A DNA stretch of 64,000 nt, from positions 868,001-932,000 of the forward strand of contig NZ_CP020042.1 of the NCBI RefSeq assembly GCF_002028425.1, written 5' to 3'. Shown in pieces: positions 8,495 to 18,300 of this stretch (position 1 is the first letter of the stretch; each line of letters begins with the position of its first letter). The stretch is from Streptomyces katrae (lineage in GTDB: Bacteria; Actinomycetota; Actinomycetes; Streptomycetales; Streptomycetaceae). A model generated the notes under the pieces. It ran no database searches, was not told where the DNA came from, and saw only the letters and a list, made by a program, of their open reading frames with translations. A program made the translations under genes and the position numbers.

Positions 8495-9463
8495 TCAGGA
8501 CTCCTTGCGGGAGGTGGCGGGGGCGGAGGCCGTGGTGGACGGCGCGGTACCGGCCCGCGAGAGGACGAGCAGCAGCAGCCAGGTGATGAGGAGGCTGAGG
8601 ATGGAGACGGCCACCGACATCCGGGCCTGGGCGCCGGAGATGGAGACGATCCACACCGCGAAGGGCCGGAAGCCCAGCAGGGAGGCGATGGTGAACTCGC
8701 CGAGGACCAGCGCCAGGGTGAGGAAGGCCGCCCCGGCGAGGGAGGTCCGCAGGTTCGGCAGCAGCACCCGCCACACCACGTACGGCCAGCTCGCGCCGCA
8801 GCTGCGGGCGGCCTCGACCAGGGTGGGCACGTCCACGGCGCGCAGGCCCGCGTCGAGCGAGCGGTGGACGAAGGGCAGCGCGAGCACGGTGTACGCGAGG
8901 ACCAGCACGACGGGGAACCGCTCGTCCTGGACGGCGATGAAGGTCTGGTAGAGCGGGGTCCGCGAGAGGTGCTCGGGCCCCCAGCGCAGCACGGTGGTGA
9001 TCCCGGTGACCAGGGCGATCGGCGGAACCACCAGCGGCAGCATGCAGACCACCTCGACCACGGGCCGCAGCCTGGGCGAGCCAATGCGGACGGCGATCAG
9101 CGCGGGCACGGCCAGCAGGAGGGACAGCACGATGGTGGCGGCGGCCAGGCCGAGCGAGAGCAGCAGGCTCTGGGAGAACCCGTCGGCGCCGAGCAGTTCG
9201 GTGTAGGCCTCGAAAGTGACGCCCTGGCCGGGGACGTGCACGGTGAACACGAAGGAGGCCAGGAGCGGGAGCAGGAAGTACGCGCCGGCGAGGGCGAGCA
9301 CGGCGCCGCGCCACACGCGGGGGCGCGGACGGCGGCGGACCGCTTCCCCCGCGCGGGCGGCGGGTGCCTCCCGCACGGCCGCGGGGACGGTCTCGGCCGT
9401 CTTGGCCGTCTCGGCCGTCTCGGCGGACTCGGCGGTTTCGGCGGTCTCGGTCATCGCAGCCAT
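8495..9463 (-). CDS. ABC transporter permease 2
   Basis: A 322-residue membrane permease with about six transmembrane helices and the EAA loop near VEAARSCGASWPYVVWRVLLPNL. The N-terminus is unusual: about 25 residues of near-perfect TAE repeats (MTETAETAESAETAETAK) precede the first helix. ATG 9463 is chosen because GGAG lies six bases upstream; ATG 9454 would give an ATGA overlap with the previous gene. Closest in type to permeases of 2-aminoethylphosphonate or ferric-iron importers. Confidence 0.87.
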   Translation of the reverse strand: MAAMTETAETAESAETAETAKTAETVPAAVREAPAARAGEAVRRRPRPRVWRGAVLALAGAYFLLPLLASFVFTVHVPGQGVTFEAYTELLGADGFSQSLLLSLGLAAATIVLSLLLAVPALIAVRIGSPRLRPVVEVVCMLPLVVPPIALVTGITTVLRWGPEHLSRTPLYQTFIAVQDERFPVVLVLAYTVLALPFVHRSLDAGLRAVDVPTLVEAARSCGASWPYVVWRVLLPNLRTSLAGAAFLTLALVLGEFTIASLLGFRPFAVWIVSISGAQARMSVAVSILSLLITWLLLLVLSRAGTAPSTTASAPATSRKES

Positions 9464-10359
9464 CGGGCGCTCCGTCGCTGGAGGGGCAGGTAGACCGCCA
9501 TGACCAGGCCGGCGATCAGGATCATGTCGAGGCCGAGGGCGAGCGCCACGTTCTCCTGGCCGGTCAGCACGTTGCCGGAGAGGGCGTCCGCGATCTTCAG
9601 GGTGACCAGCGGTACCGAGCCGCCGACGAGGGCGGCCGCCGTGGCGTGGGCCGCGAAGGCGGTGCCGAAGAGCAGGACGAACCCGCCGAGCAGGGAGGGC
9701 GCGAGCACCGGCAGGCCGACGTGGCGCCAGAACTGCAGTGCGGTGGCCCCGTTGTTCTGGGCGGCCTCGCGCCACTGGGGGCGCAGCCCGTCCAGGGCGG
9801 GGACGGTGACCAGCACCATCAGCGGGACCAGGAAGTACAGGTAGACCACGGTGAGGCCGGTGAAGGAGTACAGGTCCCAGCCCAGGCCGGTGAGGTCGGC
9901 GAGCTGGGTGGCCACACCGGAGATGCCGGCGGTGGCGATGAACGCGAAGGCCAGCGGGACTCCGCCGAAGTTGGCGAGGACGCCGGAGGCGGTCAGGGCC
10001 GCCGAGCGCAGGGCGGCGGAGCGTGAGGTGACCAGCGCCTGGGCGATCAGCACGCCGAGGAGGGTGGCGATGAGGGCGGTCAGGGCGGAGAGCTGGACGC
10101 TGCCGGTCAGGGAGCCGAGGTAGGGGCCCTGGAGGGAGCGGGCCAGGTGCTCGCCGGTGGCCCGGGTGGCGCCGGTGTCGGGGTCGGTGCGGGTGACCGC
10201 GCCGAAGGCGATGGCGCCGAGCGGGATGCCGAAGCAGAGCCCGGTGAAGACGAGGAGGGGGAGGGCGGCGAGCCAGGTGCGCGGGCCGCGCCGCCGGCGG
10301 CGGGGGGTGGTGCCGCCGGCGGTTCCCTCACGGTGAGGGGTGGTGGTGGGTGCGGACAT
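9451..10359 (-). CDS. ABC transporter permease 1
   Basis: A 302-residue inner-membrane permease with an arginine-rich cytoplasmic N-terminus (PRRRRRGPR), about six membrane helices and the EAA-like loop WREAAQNNGATALQFWRHVGLPVL. Its start ATG shares one base with the stop of the solute-binding protein gene (TGATG), and its own end overlaps the start of the second permease. It presumably forms a heterodimeric channel with that second permease. Confidence 0.88.
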   Translation of the reverse strand: MSAPTTTPHREGTAGGTTPRRRRRGPRTWLAALPLLVFTGLCFGIPLGAIAFGAVTRTDPDTGATRATGEHLARSLQGPYLGSLTGSVQLSALTALIATLLGVLIAQALVTSRSAALRSAALTASGVLANFGGVPLAFAFIATAGISGVATQLADLTGLGWDLYSFTGLTVVYLYFLVPLMVLVTVPALDGLRPQWREAAQNNGATALQFWRHVGLPVLAPSLLGGFVLLFGTAFAAHATAAALVGGSVPLVTLKIADALSGNVLTGQENVALALGLDMILIAGLVMAVYLPLQRRSARWLR

Positions 10360-11522
10360 CAGCTGAGGGCCTTGTCCCACTTCTCGGCGAGGACGGCCTT
10401 GGCCTTGTCGAGCTCGGTCGAGGCCGGGAAGGACGGGGTGCCCTGGACCTGGGGGAGCTTGGTGACGGCGTCCTTGTCGGCGGTGCCGGCCTGGGTCATG
10501 TCCGGGAGCAGGACGGGGTGGGCGTGGCCCCCCAGCCAGATGTTCTGGCCCTGGGTGCTGTAGAGGAACTCCATCCACAGGCGGGCGGCCGCCGGGTTGG
10601 GGGCGTCCTTGTTGATGGCCTGGGAGTAGAACTGGGCGTAGACGCCGTCGGCGGGGACGACGGTCTTCCAGTCGACGCCCTTGCCCTTGAACTGCTCGGC
10701 GTAGCCGGCGTTGAGGTAGTCCCAGTCGATCGAGATGGGGGTCTCGCCCTTCTCGACGGTGGCCGGGGTGGACTCGACGGGGATGAAGTTGCCGCTCTTG
10801 CGGAGCTGGCCGAAGAAGTCGATGCCGGGCTGGATGTCGGCGAAGGAGCCCTTGTTGGCGAGGGCGGCCGCGTAGACGCCGCCGAAGGCGGAGCCGGACT
10901 TGGTCGGGTTGCCGTTGAGGGCGACCTTGCCCTTGTACTCGGGCTTGAGGAGGTCGGCGAAGGTCTGCGGGCAGGTGGGGATCTTCGCGGCGTCGCAGCC
11001 GATGGAGACGTAGCCGCCGTAGTCGTTGTACCAGCGGCCGTCCGCGTCCTTCTGGGAGGCGGGGATCTTGTCCCAGGCGGTGACCTTGTAGGGGGCGAAG
11101 AGGTTCTCGCCGGCTCCGCTGCGGGCGAAGGCGATGCCGAGGTCGAGGACGTCGGGGGCGCGCTTTTGGCCCTTGCGGGACTTGACGGCGGCGATCTCGT
11201 CGGCGCTGGTGGCGTCCGGGTTCTCGCTGGAGACCTTGATCTTCGGGTACTTGGCCTGGAAGGCCTTGAGCATCTCGCCGTAGTTCGCCCAGTCCGGCGG
11301 CAGGGCGATCACGTTGAGCTGGCCCTCCTTCTCGGCGGCCGCGACGAGGGCGTCCATGCCGCCGAGGTCGGCCGCGGAGGCTGCGGTGGCCGGCTGGGCC
11401 TTGCCCTTGGCGCCGTCACCGGCGGCGGGCTGGTCGGGGGCGGCGCCACACGCGCCGAGGGTGGCGAGGGCGGCGGCGCTGAGCAGGACGGCCGCACCGC
11501 GACGGGCGGAGGAACGGAACAC
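10359..11522 (-). CDS. Extracellular solute-binding lipoprotein of an ABC importer
   Basis: A 387-residue type 2 periplasmic-binding-like protein. It has a lipoprotein signal with lipobox LGAC (acylated cysteine at residue 25). The mature domain contains the hinge and binding strands typical of the PotD/AfuA/PhnS class (LVAAAEKEGQLNVIALPPDWANYGEM). As first gene of a five-gene operon it defines an importer, most like those annotated for 2-aminoethylphosphonate, with iron or polyamine as alternatives. A palindromic candidate operator lies 42 bp upstream. Confidence 0.9.
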   Translation of the reverse strand: MFRSSARRGAAVLLSAAALATLGACGAAPDQPAAGDGAKGKAQPATAASAADLGGMDALVAAAEKEGQLNVIALPPDWANYGEMLKAFQAKYPKIKVSSENPDATSADEIAAVKSRKGQKRAPDVLDLGIAFARSGAGENLFAPYKVTAWDKIPASQKDADGRWYNDYGGYVSIGCDAAKIPTCPQTFADLLKPEYKGKVALNGNPTKSGSAFGGVYAAALANKGSFADIQPGIDFFGQLRKSGNFIPVESTPATVEKGETPISIDWDYLNAGYAEQFKGKGVDWKTVVPADGVYAQFYSQAINKDAPNPAAARLWMEFLYSTQGQNIWLGGHAHPVLLPDMTQAGTADKDAVTKLPQVQGTPSFPASTELDKAKAVLAEKWDKALS

Positions 11523-11563
11523 GGTCTCTCCCGGAGACGAAGGGGGTTCACTTGCCAGGCGTC

Positions 11564-11579
11564 ACTTGTCTGAACAAGT
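11564..11579. promoter_or_regulatory. Candidate GntR operator ACTTGT-CTGA-ACAAGT
   Basis: A perfect 6-bp dyad (ACTTGT and ACAAGT, 4-bp spacer) in the 230-bp divergent gap between the importer operon and its GntR regulator gene, 42 bp upstream of the binding-protein start codon. Size and position suit a dimeric GntR/HutC-type repressor site. It was identified by symmetry only. The rest of the gap is A-rich near 11645-11680 and probably holds the promoters. Confidence 0.5.
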
Positions 11580-11752
11580 TGGCCCCAGTTCGCCCGGGCC
11601 GGCTGTACGGACGGTGAACGGCGCCTGGACCGTGGAGCACGGCTCGAAGAAAACACGAGATTGACCGAAAGAAGTCGTGACAGAACCTGCTGGAATGATC
11701 ATGAGTGGCGTTGCGGGAGGATCCGCACCAGGGCGAGCGGGGGACGAACGGC

Positions 11753-12505
11753 ATGGGCACGGTCCGGTATCTGGAGATCGCGGAGGAGCTGCGCCGGGAG
11801 ATCCTGTCCGGCGCCTACCCGGTGGGCGCCCGGCTGCCCTCGGAGAGCGAGCTGGCGGCGCGGTTCTCCGCCTCACGCGGCACGGTCCGCCAGGCGGTCG
11901 CCGGTCTGGCCGCCGACGGGCTGGTCGGCTCCAGCCAGGGGGCCCGCAGGATCGTCCTGCGCCACGAGCGCCGGCACAGCTTCGGGGAGCTGAACAGCTT
12001 CGCGCAGTGGGCCGAGGGGATCGGCCACGAGGCCAGCAGCCGCTTCCTGTCGCGGGCCCGGCGGCCCGCGACGGCCGAGGAGGTGGAACGGCTCGCCCTG
12101 GCACCGGGCACGGAGGTCCTGGCCGTGCTGCGGCTGCGGCTGCTGGACGGGGAGCCCGTGATGGTGGAGCGGACCGCCTACGCGGACTGGGTCGCGGAGG
12201 CCGTGGAGGCCATGCCGGAGGACTGCCGGTCGGTGATGGACGGCCTGGCGGCGGACTGCGGGGTCGTGGCCCACTACGGCGAGCACCTGATCGACGCGCT
12301 CGCCGCGGGCAGCGAGGACGCCCGGCTGCTGGAAGTCCGGCGCGGCAGCCCGCTGCTGCGCCAACGTCATGTATCGGCCACGCGTACGGGCCGCCCCATC
12401 GAGTGGTCCGACGACCGCTACCGGGCCGGAAGCGTCACGTTCAGTGTGAGCAACTCGGCGGTAACCGCCCCGCTGGAGCGGCACCCGGGCGGCGGGGAGC
12501 GCTGA
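11753..12505 (+). CDS. GntR family (HutC/UTRA) transcriptional regulator
   Basis: A 250-residue repressor-like protein. The N-terminal winged helix spans about residues 5-70 (YLEIAEELRREILSGAYPVG, LPSESELAARFSASRGTVRQAV). The C-terminal UTRA effector domain runs about 95-235 (LRLLDGEPVMVERTAY, LRQRHVSATRTGRPIEWSDDRY). It is divergent from the importer operon, whose expression it probably controls in response to the imported compound. The start at 11753 gives the usual short N-terminus MGTVRYLEIA; upstream in-frame codons add 16 unrelated residues. Confidence 0.9.
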   Translation: MGTVRYLEIAEELRREILSGAYPVGARLPSESELAARFSASRGTVRQAVAGLAADGLVGSSQGARRIVLRHERRHSFGELNSFAQWAEGIGHEASSRFLSRARRPATAEEVERLALAPGTEVLAVLRLRLLDGEPVMVERTAYADWVAEAVEAMPEDCRSVMDGLAADCGVVAHYGEHLIDALAAGSEDARLLEVRRGSPLLRQRHVSATRTGRPIEWSDDRYRAGSVTFSVSNSAVTAPLERHPGGGER

Positions 12506-12624
12506 GCCGCCCTCCGGCTGCCCGGAATGCAGGCCGCACCGCTGTAGGGTCCCAGCGCGGGCGCCCGGCCCCCCTGGCCGGCCCCGAGCCCCGAGCCCCA
12601 ACCCCCCAGCCCCGAGGAACACCC

Positions 12625-13539
12625 TTGATCGATGTGCACCGGCTGCGCGTCCTGCGGGCCGTGGCGGACCACGGCAGTTTCAACCGGGCCGCAGCGGCCC
12701 TGCGGCTGACCCCCTCGGCGGTCTCCCAGCACATCGCCGCGCTGGAGCGCGGCCTCGGCCACCCGGTGGCCGAGCGCAGCACGCGCGGGGTCACCCTGAC
12801 CGAGGCCGGCCGGCTGCTGGTGGAGACGGCCGAGACCGTCACCGCCGAACTGGACCGGGTCCGCGCGCGCATCGACCGGCTGGCCGCCGGCCGGCCGCGG
12901 CTGACCGTGGCCACCTTCACCAGTGGGGGCCGCCACCTGCTGCCGGGTGCCCTGTCCGCCTTCGTGCACGCGCACCCGGAGGTGGAGCTGACGGTGCTGG
13001 AGGCCGAGCCGGAGGCCTCGCTCCCGATGGTGCGGGCCGGTGCGGCGGACCTGGCGCTGGCCTACCACTTCGACGGCCCGCTGCCCTCCGGAACCGGGCT
13101 GTCCTGGCTGCCGCTCCTGGAGGACCCGCTGTACGCGGTCCTGCCCGCCGGGCACCGGCTGGCGGAGCGGGAGGCCCTGGAGCCGGCCGAACTGGCGGCC
13201 GACCGCTGGGTGCTGGGCTGTATGAAGACGGAGGCCTTCCTGCGCCGCTACGCGGACCGGGCCGGGTTCGACCTGCGGATCGCCGCGTCCACCACCGACT
13301 ACTTCTTCTCCCAGACCCTGGTCGGGGCGGGGGTGGGCGTGGCACTCGTCCCGCACATCGCCCTGGCCCCGCCCCCCGGTACGGCGGTGGTGCCCCTCGC
13401 CCCGCCCCGTCCGGCCCGCCACCTCGGCGTCGCCGCTCCGCTGCGCTCCCCGCAGCCGTACGCGACGGCCCTGGCGCGGGCCCTGCGGTCCTCGGTGGCC
13501 GGGGAGGCGGAACCGGGGACGGCGGACCCCGCCGCGTAG
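12625..13539 (+). CDS. LysR family transcriptional regulator
   Basis: A 304-residue LysR protein. The helix-turn-helix is at residues 1-60 (LRVLRAVADHGSFNRAAAAL, TPSAVSQHIAALERGLG), followed by the linker helix and a periplasmic-binding-like effector domain. The start is TTG 12625 (LIDVHRLRVL), six bases after GAGGAA. It follows the GntR gene after 119 bp and precedes a membrane protein gene by 40 bp, on the same strand. No divergent target gene is seen, so its regulon is unknown. Confidence 0.9.
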   Translation: MIDVHRLRVLRAVADHGSFNRAAAALRLTPSAVSQHIAALERGLGHPVAERSTRGVTLTEAGRLLVETAETVTAELDRVRARIDRLAAGRPRLTVATFTSGGRHLLPGALSAFVHAHPEVELTVLEAEPEASLPMVRAGAADLALAYHFDGPLPSGTGLSWLPLLEDPLYAVLPAGHRLAEREALEPAELAADRWVLGCMKTEAFLRRYADRAGFDLRIAASTTDYFFSQTLVGAGVGVALVPHIALAPPPGTAVVPLAPPRPARHLGVAAPLRSPQPYATALARALRSSVAGEAEPGTADPAA

Positions 13540-13579
13540 GAGCATGGAGCCGGCCGGGGAAGTCGCGGAGGGGGCCGGG

Positions 13580-14586
13580 ATGTTCGTCGCGTACGTGGCC
13601 GGGGAGGGGCGCTGGGCGCTGTGGCTGGTCTGCGCCTGCTACCTCGTGGTCGTCTACATCACCAGCCGGGGGCTGATCGCGGCCCCGCGCTACCGGCTGC
13701 TCCAGGCCCGCCTGCACGGCTGCCGGGTCCGGGCCGGGGTCTGCGCGGCCCGGGCGGCCCCGGACGGGGCGGACACGGCCGTTCGGGCCGCCGTGCTGAA
13801 GGCGGTCACCGACCGGCTGGACCGCCTGGAGCGCAACGGGCAGGTAGCGTGGCGGCTGCTGCCCCGGCGCTGGGTCGTCGCCATCCCGCTGTCCAAACTG
13901 GCCTCCGCCTGGAGGGTGCTGCACGAGGCCGAGGCGCAGCTCCTGCGCCTGGAGGACCTTGAGGAGACCGCCCTGCGCGCCCGCGCGCTGCGGCTGCGCC
14001 TGGAGGACGGCCGGGACCCGGCCGACGAAGGCCTCGCGCGGGAACTCGCCGCACCCACCGGTGACCCGGCGGCCGGACGGGCCGCGCTGATCGCCGTCAC
14101 CGAGCGGCTCGCCGAACGCGAGGACGGTGCCTTCGAGCGCGAGTACGAACTCCAGCGCATCGCCCTGTGGCTGGCCCTCATCGGCCTCGGGGCGGTGCTG
14201 CTGATCGGCAGGTCCTCGACCACCGGCTCTCGCTCCTCCTGGGCGGCCTGGGCGGGTTCCTGTCCCCGCTGGTCGGGGTCATGCGCGCGCAGCGGCCCGC
14301 CTCCTGGGGCGTCCTCGTCCTGGCGCCGGTCGGCGGGGCCCTGGCGGCACCCGGCGGGCTGCTGCTGGTACGGATGCTCGCCGACCCCGAACTGAACCTC
14401 CTGGGGCGGGTGTTTCTGGACAATTCCTGGGGCTCCCCCGCCCGGCCCATCGCCCTGGCGATCGCGCTCCTGTTCGGCTTCTCGGGCACCCTGTTCTCCC
14501 GGCTCGCGCTCGCCGCCACCGGCCAGCTGGTGCCGGTGGCGGACCGGGGGACGGAAGGGCGCAAACAGGCCACCGGACGCGCGTGA
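13580..14586 (+). pseudogene. Membrane protein gene with a one-base frameshift
   Basis: The 5' part encodes an N-terminal membrane helix (LWLVCACYLVVVYI), a helical cytoplasmic region and the start of a second helix IALWLALIGLGAVLLIG. The reading frame is lost at about 14207. The next frame continues seamlessly with QVLDHRLSLLLGGLGGFLSPLVGV and further helices to a stop at 14586. One extra G in ATCGGCAGG would rejoin both parts into a protein of about 335 residues. This is either a real mutation or a sequencing error in a G+C-rich stretch. ATG 13580, with GGAGG upstream, fits the start better than ATG 13544. Function unknown. Confidence 0.7.
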
Positions 14587-14653
14587 TCGCATGACGGACC
14601 GCTCGGCGGCCCGGGATCATGGAGGTCCGGCAGAACGGTCCGAAGGAGTGGTG

Positions 14654-15262
14654 ATGCGGGTAGCGGTGGTCACGTTCGACGGGTTCAACGAGCTCGACAG
14701 CTTCATCGCCTCGGCGCTGGTCAACCGCTGCCGGCCCGACGGCCTGGAGGCCTTCATCACGACGCCGACCCCCGTGGTGACGTCGATGAACGGCGTCGAG
14801 GTGACGGGCCAGCGCCCGATGGAATTCGTGCGGGAGGCCGAGGTCGTCCTGATCGGCAGCGGCATCAAGACCCGCGACGTGATCGCGGACGACCGGCTGC
14901 TGTCGATGCTGCCGCTCGACCCCTCGCGCCAGCTGATCGGCTCGCAGTGCTCCGGCGCGCTGGTCCTCGCCCGGCTCGGGCTCCTCGCCGGCCGGCCCGC
15001 CTGTTCGGACCTGACGACCCGCCCGTTCGTCGAGCAGCTGGGCGTCACCGTGCTGGACGAGCCCTTCCACGTCGAGGGGAACGTCGCCACGGCGGGCGGC
15101 TGCATGTCCTCGCTGTACCTGGGCGCCTGGGCCATCACCCGGACCCTGGGCGAGGAGGCCGCGCGCGCCGCCGTCGCCTACGTGGCACCGGTCGGCGAGC
15201 AGCGCGAGACCGTCGACCGCACGATGTCCGCCATCGGCGTACGGGACTCCGCCCTGCTCTGA
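14654..15262 (+). CDS. DJ-1/PfpI family protein
   Basis: A 202-residue glutamine-amidotransferase-like protein of the DJ-1/PfpI superfamily (MRVAVVTFDGFNELDSFI, VVLIGSGIKTRD). The nucleophile elbow reads LIGSQCSGALVLA, with a cysteine in the expected position. The motif AGRPACSDLTTRPFV follows. No DNA-binding domain is attached, so it may be a hydratase, deglycase or sensor protein. The start at 14654 has AAGGAG seven bases upstream. Confidence 0.82.
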   Translation: MRVAVVTFDGFNELDSFIASALVNRCRPDGLEAFITTPTPVVTSMNGVEVTGQRPMEFVREAEVVLIGSGIKTRDVIADDRLLSMLPLDPSRQLIGSQCSGALVLARLGLLAGRPACSDLTTRPFVEQLGVTVLDEPFHVEGNVATAGGCMSSLYLGAWAITRTLGEEAARAAVAYVAPVGEQRETVDRTMSAIGVRDSALL

Positions 15263-15293
15263 GCCCTCGGTACGGTCAACCACCGCCACCGGT

Positions 15294-15308
15294 GCGCCCG
15301 TTGGGCGC
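15294..15308 (+). terminator. Short terminator-like hairpin after the DJ-1 gene
   Basis: GCGCCC and GGGCGC pair around the loop GTT, 31 bp after the DJ-1 stop codon and upstream of the WD40 gene. The 6-bp stem is short and has no U-tract, so it is a weak candidate. Confidence 0.35.
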
Positions 15309-15352
15309 CCGGCGGTCGCGGGGCCGGGGGCGCGCGGCTAGGTTCTGGCGTC

Positions 15353-18300
15353 ATGCAACGACGACCGCTCGCCCTCGTCCTCGACGTCCTGCTCATGCTG
15401 GTGGGCGCCCTGCTCGGGATCGCGACCAACTACGCCACCAACGTGGAGGGCGAGGTGCCGCTCCCGCTGCGGCTGCTGCGCCAGTGGTCCATACCCCTGG
15501 TCGGCATCGGGCTCCTCGCCCTGGTCGGCGGCCAGTTGTGGCTGCGGTGGCTGGAACGGCGGCCGGTGGCGGCGCCCGTGACGTGGACCGCGGGGCAGCC
15601 GCCGTACCCGGGGCTGGAAGCCTTCGGGGAGGAGGACGCGGCCGTGTTCTTCGGGCGGGAGCGGGAGACCGCCGCGCTCGTGGCCCGGCTGCACCCGGCT
15701 GCCCCGGCCCGGGCGAACCGGTTCGTGACCGTGGTCGGGCCTTCCGGCTCCGGCAAGTCCTCACTGGTCCGGGCCGGGCTGCTGCCCGCCCTCACGGGAC
15801 GGCGCTCGCGCTGGACCGCGTACCCGGCGATCACCCCCGGCACCGACCCGGTGGGCGCCCTGCGGCGGGCCCTGGACGGGGCCGTGGCGGACGGGCGGCC
15901 CCGGGTGCTGGTGGTGGACCAGCTCGAGGAACTGCTGACCCTGTCGGGGCCGCGCGAGCGGGCCGCCTTCGTGGCCGCGGTGCGCCGGGAACTGGCCCGG
16001 CAGCCGGGGCTCTGGCTGGTGGGCACCCTGCGCTCCGACTTCCTGACCGGGTTCCTGGAGGCGGAACTGGCCTTCCTGGTACGGGATCCGGTGGTGATCG
16101 GGGCCCTGGAGCGGGAGGCGCTGCACGAGGTCGTGGCCCGGCCGGCCGCGGCCGCCGGGGTCTCCTTCGAGGCGGGCCTGGTGTCGCGGATCGTCGACGA
16201 CTGCGGGGGCGGCGACGCGCTGCCGCTGCTGGCCTTCACCCTCCAGGAGCTGTACCGGCTGGCGGGCGGCCCCGGGTCGGTGATCGGGTACGCGCACTAC
16301 CGGGAGGCCGGCGGGGTCGCGGGGGCGCTCGTCGGGCAGGCCGACCGGATCCGCGCCGAGCTGCTGGGACCGGACGCGGACACCGGACCCGGGCCCGACC
16401 CGGTGGTGCGGACCCTGCTGCGGCTGGTCACGGTACGGGGCGAGGAGCCCGTCCGCAGACGGGTCCCGCGCTCCGAACTGACCGCCCCGGAGCGGGAGAT
16501 CGCCGACGCCTTCGTGGCGGGCCGGCTGCTGACCTCCGACGCGGGGGTCCTGGACCTGGCCCACGAGGCCCTGCTGCGCCGCTGGCCGCCCCTGCGGCGG
16601 GCCGTCGCCGGGCACGTGGACGAACTGCGGCAGCGCGGCGAGTGGGAACGCTGGGCCCAGGAGTGGGAGTTCGCGGGCCGCGGGGATGCCTTCCTGCTGA
16701 CCGGGGAGCGGCTGGCGGCGGCCCGTGCCTGGCAGGGCCGGGCCCCTGCCGGGCTGGAGGTGCCGGCGCTGGTGGCGGAGTACGTGGAGCGCAGCACGCG
16801 GGCGGACGGTGCGGCCCGGGCGCGTACGGCGGACGCGGTGGCGGCCCGGGTACTGGAGAGCCGCGAACCGGAGACGGCCGTCGCCGTCGCCCTCGCGGCG
16901 GTCACGGAGTGGGCGCCGACCCCGGCCGCCCTCCAGGCGTTGCGGACCGCACTGGACGGGTCCCTGCTGCGGGCGGTGCGCGGGGACTTCGGCGCGGCGG
17001 TGACCGGGACGGCCTGGTCCCCCGACGGGTCGCGGCTCGCCGCCTGCGCCGGGGACGGCCGGGTGCGGGTCTGGCGGACGGACGGCCTGGACGGCGGGCC
17101 GGACGGGGGCCGTGCGGAGCCGGTCGTCCTCGACGTACCGGGCGAGTGGCCCCGTACGGTGGTCTGGTCGCCGGACGGCGCCCTGCTGGCCTGCGCCACG
17201 CGGGACGCCCGGCTCGCCGTCTGGGACACCGCCACCTGGCGCCGGGTGGCCGGTCTGCGGCTGCCCTTCCCCGGAGGCGGGCACGGGGAGGCTCCGGGCG
17301 CCCTCGCGTTCTCCCCGGACGGCCGCCGGCTGGTGTCGGCCGGGGCCGGCGGGGAGCTCCGGCTGTGGGACACCGCCTCGTTCACCCCGGCCGGAGCGCT
17401 GCGGGCCCCGGCGGCCGGGACGCCGTGGAGCGCGGCCTGGTCGCCCGACGGCGGCCGGATCGCCGCCGCCGGGGAGGACGGCACCGTGCGGGTCTGGCCG
17501 GCGGCCGGCGGGGAGCCCGTGCCGTGCGGGCCCGCGCACGGGGACGCGGTGACGGCCCTGGCCTGGTCCCCCGACGGCGCCCTGCTGGCCTCCGCCTCCG
17601 CCGACCGCACGGTGGTGCTCCGGGAGCCGGGCACGAGCCGGGTGGTGCGGGCCCTGTCGAGCATGGACGGGATCGACTGCCTGGCCTGGTCCCCGGACGG
17701 GACCCGGCTCGCCGCCGGCGACCGGCACCGCAACGTGCGGATCTGGGACCTCCGGGACGGGGCCGCGGCCGACGGCGAGGCCGCCGCCCTCTGGCTCACC
17801 GGGCACCTGGACGCCGTGCACGCCGTCGCCTGGACCCCGGACGGCCGGCGGCTGGCGACCGCCTCGCGGGACCGGACCCTGGCCGTCTGGGAGCCGGCCG
17901 CGCCGCCGTCCGTGCTGCGCGGGCACACCGAGTCGGTGTGGCAGGTCGCCTGGTCGCCCGACGGCGGCCGGGTGGCCAGCAGTTCGGAGGACGGGACCGT
18001 CCGGCTGTGGCGGGCACCGGAGTTCGGGCCGCCGCAGGTCCTGGCCACGGGGCAGTGCGGGGACCTCGCCTGGTCCCCGGACGGGTCGCTGCTCGCCGTC
18101 GGCCGTCACGACGGCGTGGCCGCGCTGTGGCACGGCGACGGCAGCCCGGCGGCCGAGCTTCCGGGCGGGCACGGCGCATGGGTGTCGTCGGTGTGCTGGT
18201 CCCCGGACGGCACCCGGGTGGCGACGGCCGCGCGTGACGGCCTCGTCCACCTCCGGGACGCCGCCGGGCGGGGTCCCACGCGGGTGCTGCGCGGGCACGG

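Noticed and set aside
14947..18237. A 1096-residue open frame over the DJ-1 and WD40 genes
   Set aside because: It is an out-of-frame shadow, extremely rich in Gly, Arg and Ala; the real frame shows STAND and WD40 motifs.
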